From an uncultured Eubacteriales bacterium (GTDB lineage: Bacteria; Bacillota; Clostridia; Christensenellales; Borkfalkiaceae), in NCBI GenBank assembly GCA_900548285.1, contig URKE01000007.1, positions 1 through 55,969 of the forward strand: a DNA stretch of 55,969 nucleotides, written 5' to 3'. Under the pieces are notes generated by a model. It did no database searches. It saw only the letters and a list, made by a program, of their open reading frames with translations, and had not been told where the DNA came from. This document shows, piece by piece, positions 50,497-55,969 of this stretch. Every line of letters begins with the position of its first letter. Positions within the stretch are counted from its first letter, which is position 1. Made by a program: the position numbers and the translations under genes.

Positions 50497-52608
50497 TTAA
50501 TCTCCGTAAATAAATAGTTTGTCTTTGTTTTCCTTGGCGGCAGGTTGTATCTTCGCGTCGGAGGGGTTTTCGGATGCGTTGTAATAAGGAACGATTTTCC
50601 GCAAATGTACTTCGTTTTCTTTTTCCGTCGAGCGGAAAGTAATCTGCATAAGAGCGATTTTTTTCCTTAAATCTCTCGGGAGCGGGAAGTCGCCCTCGCG
50701 GATATCTATTGCCGATGATAGGTCAAAATCAAGATTAATCGACTTATCGGCGGGGATTTGATAATTTCTTTGTTTGTTTCCGTTTATTTGCGGAACAATG
50801 AAAAACTGTTTTCCGTCGCAGGTTCTGAAGTGAATTCCGATAAGCGTTATCGGCTTTTCCGCTTTTAACGTAACGGAAAGTTTATCGTATCGATCGAGAT
50901 AGTGCGGCTGGTTCACGCGGAGAATATTCGGGCAAAGCCCCGCCATGCACGAGGCGTAAGGGTCGTAAGGTATCGACAAAATAACTTCGCCGTCGCCGTA
51001 AGAAACCCGGGCGAGTTTGCTGCCGAAAATTTCGCTCGCGCGGTAACAATCGCGGTAGCCTGCGCCCCCGCCGAGGTCGCCGAACGAGTTTTCGTACATT
51101 TTCTCGCGGGCGAAAAACGCGGGGTTGAATTCTTCATAAAAAAGTTCGCCGAAGTATTCCGTTTTGTCGCGATAGGGAAGAACGGGGAGAATAAGTCCGT
51201 TTTCCGTTTTCGCGGCAAGGTTGCAGACGTCGTTATAAAGGAAAAAACCGTAAGTCAGCCGCGACGGTGAAGAAATATACGGAGATGAAACGACAATTTC
51301 GCGGTCGCCGACGATTTTTGCGTCCGCCGCGACGAATTTTCCGTCGTTTCCGACGAATTTTGCATCCGCCGCGACGAATTTTCCGTCGTTTCCGGCGAGC
51401 GCGAACCCGAAAAGATCGCGACCGTCCGAAGAGAAAATGCGAACGCAGTCGCTTAACCTTACGAAAGCCTTTCCGTCTTTATAATCTACGGACGAAATTT
51501 CGGGGCAACGGGCAGGTTTGTTTTCGATGAAGTTCAGGCGGCAAAGATCCGCCGCGCGCCCGGCATGCTCGCGTTTTTCAACGAGGTGAATGGGGTGGCA
51601 CGTTCCTTTTCCGTCGGGAATAAGCCATTTCTGAGATAAATCGAAAAGCGGACAGCGGATAACGCCGTTTCGCGCTTTTTGCGCGATCGAATTTGCTTCG
51701 TTCACGAAGTTTACGCTGAATTCGTCATACCCTTCGATGCCGATATCCATCAGCAAAAAATCCATTGTTCCGCGCAATAAGTCGCGGTATAAGTCGATTA
51801 ACTCTATCAAAAGCGGCGGATATTCGGCGCAGGTCGGCGCGCCCGTCCAGGCAACGCTCTCTCCGAGATACCACACGACGCCGCGGAAAGCAAGCCCTTT
51901 GAGCGGACGGATTTTTTCATAATATAAAGACCCCGCTTCGGTTTTTCCGTCGCAAACTTTGATTTCCGAGCGGAACGCGGGGAAGTTGTCGAAGCGTTCG
52001 CTGGGGAGCCAGTGAGTGATGTTCGAGCCGCCAACGGCAACGTTGAAAACGCCCACGGGATAATCGCTGTGTTTCTGCATTTCGCCCGCAAACAAAAAGG
52101 AAAAACCCGCCGTTTCGAGCGCGGCGGATTTATCGTCGGGCGTGTTCCATTTAACTTCGGCGAGCGGCTCGCCGTCCTCTTGCTGAAGTCCGAAAAAGCC
52201 CGCGCCGTTATACGCACTTTTTGTGTTGGGAAGATCCGCAAACCTGAAAGCGGAGTTTTTGAACTCTTCCGTCGCTTTGTCGCAATCGGAAAGATATTTA
52301 AGTTTCAGTTCGAGGTTGGATTGCCCCGCTCCGAGCCACACGTCGCCGAAAACCACGTCGCGGATTGTTTTCTCTTTCACGCCGTCTACATAAAAAATCA
52401 GGCTATAAGTCGATAAACCGCCTTTTATCGGCGGAATTAAAACGGAAAAATCCCCGTTTTCGTCGGCTCGGACGCAAAAAGAAAGAGTTTCTTTTTCGCA
52501 AAGGTCGGCCCTTACTTCGGCAAGCGGTGCGGTTTTTCCCGCTATCGAAAATTCGCTGTCCGCCTGAATGACGCACCCGTCCGTGAAGTATCCGTTTATT
52601 TTAATCAT
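50497..52608 (-). CDS. sialate O-acetylesterase-like protein (SASA domain)
   Basis: A 703-residue protein with an N-terminal beta-domain (about 1-90), a catalytic SASA-type SGNH domain and a long C-terminal beta-rich part. The nucleophile lies in WLGAGQSNLE, the oxyanion segment is VVWYLGESVA (usually WYQGESN), and the His is in CHPIHLVEK. In pectin loci such enzymes remove acetyl groups from rhamnogalacturonan or related glycans. No signal peptide is seen. An in-frame 42-base duplication gives two copies of NDGKFVAADAK (F/I)VG in the C-terminal part. The start overlaps the stop of the GH28 gene in ATGA, so the two are coupled. Confidence 0.86.
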   Translation of the reverse strand: MIKINGYFTDGCVIQADSEFSIAGKTAPLAEVRADLCEKETLSFCVRADENGDFSVLIPPIKGGLSTYSLIFYVDGVKEKTIRDVVFGDVWLGAGQSNLELKLKYLSDCDKATEEFKNSAFRFADLPNTKSAYNGAGFFGLQQEDGEPLAEVKWNTPDDKSAALETAGFSFLFAGEMQKHSDYPVGVFNVAVGGSNITHWLPSERFDNFPAFRSEIKVCDGKTEAGSLYYEKIRPLKGLAFRGVVWYLGESVAWTGAPTCAEYPPLLIELIDLYRDLLRGTMDFLLMDIGIEGYDEFSVNFVNEANSIAQKARNGVIRCPLFDLSQKWLIPDGKGTCHPIHLVEKREHAGRAADLCRLNFIENKPARCPEISSVDYKDGKAFVRLSDCVRIFSSDGRDLFGFALAGNDGKFVAADAKFVGNDGKFVAADAKIVGDREIVVSSPYISSPSRLTYGFFLYNDVCNLAAKTENGLILPVLPYRDKTEYFGELFYEEFNPAFFAREKMYENSFGDLGGGAGYRDCYRASEIFGSKLARVSYGDGEVILSIPYDPYASCMAGLCPNILRVNQPHYLDRYDKLSVTLKAEKPITLIGIHFRTCDGKQFFIVPQINGNKQRNYQIPADKSINLDFDLSSAIDIREGDFPLPRDLRKKIALMQITFRSTEKENEVHLRKIVPYYNASENPSDAKIQPAAKENKDKLFIYGD
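51308..51391. repeat. 42-bp in-frame duplication inside the esterase gene
   Basis: Two adjacent 42-base copies encode the 14-residue unit NDGKFVAADAKxVG twice. The copies differ at few positions, so the duplication looks recent. It does not break the reading frame. Boundaries are approximate. Confidence 0.75.
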
Positions 52609-54038
52609 TTTATTAAGATGTTTTCTCCGTATTTTATTCCCGTTTTAAAATCGCTCAAAGAAGTTGCTTTTCTGCCGTCGAGCGTAACGTTTTCAAACGT
52701 GACGTTTTTGATTTTGTGTTCTTCGTTCGCGCCGCTTATTTCGATAACGGGCAGATCCGGAGCGTTGTGAACGCGGATATTTCGATAAACTATGTTTTCG
52801 ATATGTCCGTATTCGTTGCCGACGGAATATTCGAAGTGGCGGAAAATTCCCAGCCCGATAAGCGTCGGGAAGTACGGCTCGTCGCCCGGAAGATAGGTTT
52901 CGCCGTCCTTTTCCTGATACTGAGGGGCGCGTTCGTCGCCGGCAAATTCGAGATCTATGTCCTCGTAAGTCACGTCGCTTATTTTCGCGTAGTCCGCGCA
53001 ACCTATATGCAGAAAATCAAAATTTGTGCGGATAACTTTGCAACGGCGATAACGGATATCCGTGATTTTATCCGCGCAGGTTTCCAGCCCGATTTCCATC
53101 GCATGCCCCCAGTCGCACCAGAAAACGCAGTTTTCAATCAGGGTGTGTTCGCAGTTTGTTCTCACGTTTCCGTCGCCTTTCACGCAGACGCAATCGTCGT
53201 AAGTGCGGAAAAAACAGTCGGAAACGCGCGTGTTGCGGCAGTTCTGCATATCCACGCCGTCGGAATTATACCGCCAGCAACCGATTATTTTGATGTTTTC
53301 GCACACGAATCCGTCCACGTTGACCGCCGAAACGTTATAGCAAAGCGAATCGCGCAAGATAGGTCCGTCTATCGTGACGTTACGGCAGTTGCGGATCGAA
53401 ACGAAGTGCTTTCTTTCCGCGTTCATCACGTCCTTTTGTCCGTCGCCCGTTTCGACGTCGAACAGAATTTTCTCTTTTGATTTCGAGTTATCGAGAATCC
53501 CGCGCCCGCAGATACGAACGTTTTCGGCGTTTTCGGCAACGATATTGCAGTAAACCACCGCGTCCTCGTCAACGAAAAGCGTTTCGTCGGAGCGGAGAAC
53601 GATTTCGCCGACGTCGAAAGTTCCGTGGCGAAAAGCGATTACTTTTTCGCGAGGCGAAAATTCGTAAGTTTTCGGCTTATCGAAAAACAGATGCAGATTC
53701 TGATGAGCGTCGCCGAGTTCGAAGGAATACGCGCCGTGTTCGGTAAGCGTGAAACGATATCCGTTTTCCGTAATATCGACGGACACGCGCGACGATATCG
53801 GGCGGACGATCGGCTTGCCGGTTTTTTCGCTTTTTATTTCGACGGTGACCGCCTTTTCGTTTTCAAACCGGGCGAAATACGATTTTTCCCGCTGGGAAAT
53901 TTCTCTTTGATGCCCCGGCCAACGGCGGTTGATTGGCGCGGCGGAAACGTAATGCTCGTAAACGTGCGCTTTTTCGCCGTTGACGGTAACCATATAAAAC
54001 ACGGATTCTTTTTCGTTGTTCAGAACGGGTATATTCAT
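52605..54038 (-). CDS. glycoside hydrolase family 28 (polygalacturonase-type)
   Basis: A 477-residue protein. After a beta-rich first part it forms a parallel beta-helix with the GH28 signatures in order: NSDGVDM (258-264; catalytic Asp260), YDDCVCVKG (Asp281, Asp282) and GHAMEIG (His in place of the GHG motif). It hydrolyses galacturonan or rhamnogalacturonan linkages from the chain end or internally; which one cannot be told. No signal peptide. The start at 54038 follows a GGAG that is rather far (14 bases). A longer frame to 54074 would put its ATG inside a TATAATG that looks like the -10 box. It heads a three-gene minus-strand operon and is divergent from the second SASA esterase. Confidence 0.9.
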   Translation of the reverse strand: MNIPVLNNEKESVFYMVTVNGEKAHVYEHYVSAAPINRRWPGHQREISQREKSYFARFENEKAVTVEIKSEKTGKPIVRPISSRVSVDITENGYRFTLTEHGAYSFELGDAHQNLHLFFDKPKTYEFSPREKVIAFRHGTFDVGEIVLRSDETLFVDEDAVVYCNIVAENAENVRICGRGILDNSKSKEKILFDVETGDGQKDVMNAERKHFVSIRNCRNVTIDGPILRDSLCYNVSAVNVDGFVCENIKIIGCWRYNSDGVDMQNCRNTRVSDCFFRTYDDCVCVKGDGNVRTNCEHTLIENCVFWCDWGHAMEIGLETCADKITDIRYRRCKVIRTNFDFLHIGCADYAKISDVTYEDIDLEFAGDERAPQYQEKDGETYLPGDEPYFPTLIGLGIFRHFEYSVGNEYGHIENIVYRNIRVHNAPDLPVIEISGANEEHKIKNVTFENVTLDGRKATSLSDFKTGIKYGENILIK

Positions 54039-54104
54039 AATTTTTGACGGTACTCCGATTGTAATATGTTTCATTATACACCAAAACGCGCGCGGCGGAT
54101 ATTC

Positions 54105-54160
54105 TTTTTTTAGCAAGATTTTATGTTTTTTTAGCAAGATTTTATGTTTTTTTAGCCGAT
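54105..54160. repeat. 21-bp tandem repeat between divergent esterase and GH28 genes
   Basis: TTTTTTTAGCAAGATTTTATG is present twice and then in part (TAGC at 54111, 54132 and 54153). It lies in the divergent control region. The variation in copy number could change promoter spacing, but that is speculation. Confidence 0.7.
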
Positions 54161-54182
54161 TTTTTCGGATCGGTAAAAAGAG

Positions 54183-54212
54183 TTGAAACCGGCTTGTATG
54201 CTGTGTTATAAT
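54183..54212 (+). promoter_or_regulatory. promoter of the second SASA esterase
   Basis: TTGAAA (54183-54188), 18 bases and TATAAT (54207-54212). It lies about 50 bases before the start codon. Confidence 0.7.
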
Positions 54213-54263
54213 GTGCTAAAAATAACGACGATTTTAAAATCGCCGCGAGTTTGCGGAGGGAAT

Positions 54264-55016
54264 ATGACGGATATCTTGATTTTTTCGGGGCAAAGCAATA
54301 TGCAGGGACAGACGGAGAGCGACCCGATGGACAAACCTGTCGCAGGCGCTTCGGAATACAGGCTGCTTACCGACAGTTTCGTTCCGCTGAAAAACCCCGT
54401 CGGGGAAGATATCGGCGAACTTCTGCTTGCTTCTCATCTCGGTCACGGCTCGCTCGTTCCTTATTTTGCGGAAAGTTATTGCAGAGTCGGCGGCAGAAAA
54501 GTCGTGTGCGTTCACGCGGCGAAAGGCGCGACGATAATTTCGCAGTGGCTTCCTTCGCGCGAAGAAGGGAAAGAGAGATACGCCGCCCTTCTGAAAAAGG
54601 CGAAGGCGTGTTTTGAAAAAACGACGGACGAGATAGGGAACGTGTTTTTCGTGTGGTTGCAGGGCGAGAGCGACGCTCTTGCAGGAACGACGGAAGATGA
54701 TTATCTTGCGATGCTTCGCGAATTAATCGCCGACCTGAAAAAAGATTTGGGGATAACCGCCTTTATGATTATCAAAGTCGGCTATTTTGCTTCAATGTTC
54801 GGACGGGAAGATGCGGACGAGGCTATTATGCGCGCGCAGGAAAGAGCGGCGGAAGAGGGAACGGCGATTATGCTTACGGACGTCGCGACGGAACTTTCAC
54901 GCGAAGAAAAGAATCTCAATCCGGACGCGGCGGGGCATTTCAACAACGCCTCGATGAAAATTATAGGTCGGATTGCCGGCGAAAACGCAGCGAAAAAGAC
55001 GAGCGGGGTAAAATAA
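54264..55016 (+). CDS. SASA-domain carbohydrate acetylesterase
   Basis: A 250-residue cytoplasmic esterase made of one SASA/DUF303 domain (carbohydrate esterase family 6-like). The nucleophile is Ser11 in FSGQSNMQGQ, the second block is WLQGESDA, and the His lies in PDAAGHFNNAS. It removes acetyl groups from glycans. The start at 54264 is preceded by GGAGGGAAT; an upstream frame from 54183 is not supported. Divergent from the GH28 gene, it closes the carbohydrate locus. Confidence 0.87.
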   Translation: MTDILIFSGQSNMQGQTESDPMDKPVAGASEYRLLTDSFVPLKNPVGEDIGELLLASHLGHGSLVPYFAESYCRVGGRKVVCVHAAKGATIISQWLPSREEGKERYAALLKKAKACFEKTTDEIGNVFFVWLQGESDALAGTTEDDYLAMLRELIADLKKDLGITAFMIIKVGYFASMFGREDADEAIMRAQERAAEEGTAIMLTDVATELSREEKNLNPDAAGHFNNASMKIIGRIAGENAAKKTSGVK

Positions 55017-55090
55017 GAAACAATCGGTTGCCGGACAAGATTAAACCGCGCCGTGCCAAAACTCCGTGAAATTATTATGCGCGAAAACGC

Positions 55091-55119
55091 TTGACAATAA
55101 ATTCTCCGTTTGGTATAAT
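55091..55119 (+). promoter_or_regulatory. consensus promoter of rpsU
   Basis: TTGACA (55091-55096), exactly 17 bases and TATAAT (55114-55119), both full consensus, about 48 bases upstream of the start codon. Confidence 0.92.
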
Positions 55120-55166
55120 CTATACGCTTTTAACGCTGAGCCTTTGGGCAAAGGAGGGTTGAGGAT

Positions 55167-55346
55167 ATGTCCACTATCAGAGTCGGTGAAAACGAATCGC
55201 TTGATAACGCGCTTCGCAGATTTAAGAGAAAGTGTTCGAGAGACGGCATAATCGGTGATTTGCGCCGTAAAGAACATTACGAAAAACCTTCCGTCAGACG
55301 TAAAAAGAAGGCGGAGGCAGCGAGAAAGAGAAGCATTAAGGGCTGA
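55167..55346 (+). CDS. rpsU: 30S ribosomal protein S21
   Basis: A 59-residue basic ribosomal protein of the small subunit, involved in early initiation and recognition of the 16S 3' end. The sequence MSTIRVGENESLDNALRRFK, followed by RRKEHYEKPSVRRKKK and the basic tail, is typical. The start follows AAAGGAGGGTTGAGGAT. A consensus promoter precedes it and a hairpin terminator follows. Confidence 0.95.
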   Translation: MSTIRVGENESLDNALRRFKRKCSRDGIIGDLRRKEHYEKPSVRRKKKAEAARKRSIKG

Positions 55347-55403
55347 TTTTCTCAAACCAAAACCAAACCGCGGGCATAAATCGTCCCGGTCGAAAGAGTT
55401 TTT

Positions 55404-55436
55404 TACACCCGAAGAAATTATCGGGTGTATTTTTTT
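55404..55436 (+). terminator. terminator of rpsU
   Basis: TACACCCGA (55404-55412) pairs with TCGGGTGTA (55421-55429), followed by seven Ts. Confidence 0.9.
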
Positions 55437-55471
55437 GCCCGAAAATCTTTTTGACAGGAGTGAGTGATATA

Positions 55472-55879
55472 ATGGCAATCGCAAAAAGCATCAAATCGGC
55501 GGCAAAAGAGGCGAAACAACGCTTAAAATCGAGATTTTGGGAGGATTATCGCAGAGAGGTGGAAAGCGGCGTTAAAAAAGCCGAAGCGGAGGGGTTAGCC
55601 CCTTCGGGAGTGGAAAATTACTTCAGAAAAATGGTCGTGCGGACGGTGAACAAGCCCGCCGAAAACGAAGAGGCGTTTTATAACGAAGTGAAAACAATGC
55701 TGGATGAGGAGGGAGCGAAGCCGTCCGACGCGCTCGACAGGCTTATGGATAAAAAACTTTTTTATTCGCTCGATTACGTTCAGCGCGAGCGATATCTTTT
55801 CGTTTTATCCGAAAAATATCTGGCGTGTCTGTCGCGTTACGACGAAGAAAGGGGAATCGAAAAACGCCTCGGCAGATAA
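55472..55879 (+). CDS. unrecognised small charged protein
   Basis: I do not recognise this 135-residue protein. It is helical in appearance, with many Lys, Arg and Glu residues, and has no signal peptide or membrane segment. It opens MAIAKSIKSAAKEAKQRLK and later contains SLDYVQRERYLFVLSEKYLACLSRY. The start at 55472 follows AGGAG by 11 bases; an upstream TTG at 55451 is less likely. It begins about 35 bases after the rpsU terminator, so partial read-through from rpsU is possible. Length, base use and the site support a real gene. Confidence 0.65.
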   Translation: MAIAKSIKSAAKEAKQRLKSRFWEDYRREVESGVKKAEAEGLAPSGVENYFRKMVVRTVNKPAENEEAFYNEVKTMLDEEGAKPSDALDRLMDKKLFYSLDYVQRERYLFVLSEKYLACLSRYDEERGIEKRLGR

Positions 55880-55969
55880 TTATGCCGTCGGTATAAAAGG
55901 CGGATAAATATTTTGATTGGGATTTAAAACGGCGGATAATCGACTTATAGACGGTTATTCTGGTTGCAA

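Overview
The window reads as chromosomal DNA of a single-membrane (Gram-positive type) anaerobe of the Bacillota, most likely an uncultured gut Clostridia. The grounds are the tig-clpP-clpX order, a class III fructose-bisphosphatase, an RqcH/NFACT protein, an anaerobic ferrous-iron (feo) operon with a FeoB-associated Cys-rich peptide, surface lipoproteins instead of a SusCD outer-membrane system, and LplABC-type sugar transport without its own ATPase. Codons are standard, with TGA used as stop. Placement below class is inference.

Layout. 1-414: no gene seen, only an imperfect inverted repeat. 481-7877: fbp(-), a DUF4091 protein(+), ychF(-), and argS with a HAD phosphatase(+). 8087-10675: a BspA-like leucine-rich-repeat surface lipoprotein behind a long leader. 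10866-12274: two TetR-family regulators(-), the second divergent from feoA-feoA-feoB-Cys-rich peptide (12494-15726). 15862-18910: a GT4 glycosyltransferase and rqcH(-). 19130-22438: tig, clpP, clpX(+). 22793-24047: a paralogous pair of two-TM proteins with a PH-like cytoplasmic part. 24128-55016: a roughly 30-kb carbohydrate locus. 55167-55879: rpsU and an unrecognised small gene.

The carbohydrate locus starts with an AraC regulator(-), divergent from a long + strand run: an LplB-like permease with an unusual N-terminal extracytoplasmic domain, an SGNH esterase, the second permease, a solute-binding lipoprotein, a small membrane protein, two parallel beta-helix proteins, a GH2 beta-galactosidase, a GH78-like alpha-L-rhamnosidase, a third beta-helix lipoprotein, a 1266-residue modular lipoprotein, a second SGNH esterase and a GH28 galacturonase-type protein. 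It ends with a MITE-like element and a second cluster: DMT transporter, sialate-O-acetylesterase-like protein and GH28 (all -), then a second SASA-domain esterase (+). Galacturonosidase, rhamnosidase, galactosidase and several acetylesterase activities together point to acetylated pectin, in particular rhamnogalacturonan I. The likely flow is capture and partial cleavage at the surface by lipoproteins, import of oligosaccharides by the ABC transporter with a shared ATPase encoded elsewhere, then deacetylation and exo-cleavage in the cytoplasm. The substrate is inferred from gene content only.

The most novel-looking items are: (i) three paralogous beta-helix proteins sharing GDG and DGEGFDID motifs, one of them cytoplasmic; (ii) the permease with an added extracytoplasmic domain and an esterase gene between the two permease genes; (iii) the six-repeat 1266-residue lipoprotein; (iv) short tandem duplications at the stop codons of at least four genes; (v) a 295-bp MITE-like element with 24-bp perfect terminal inverted repeats.
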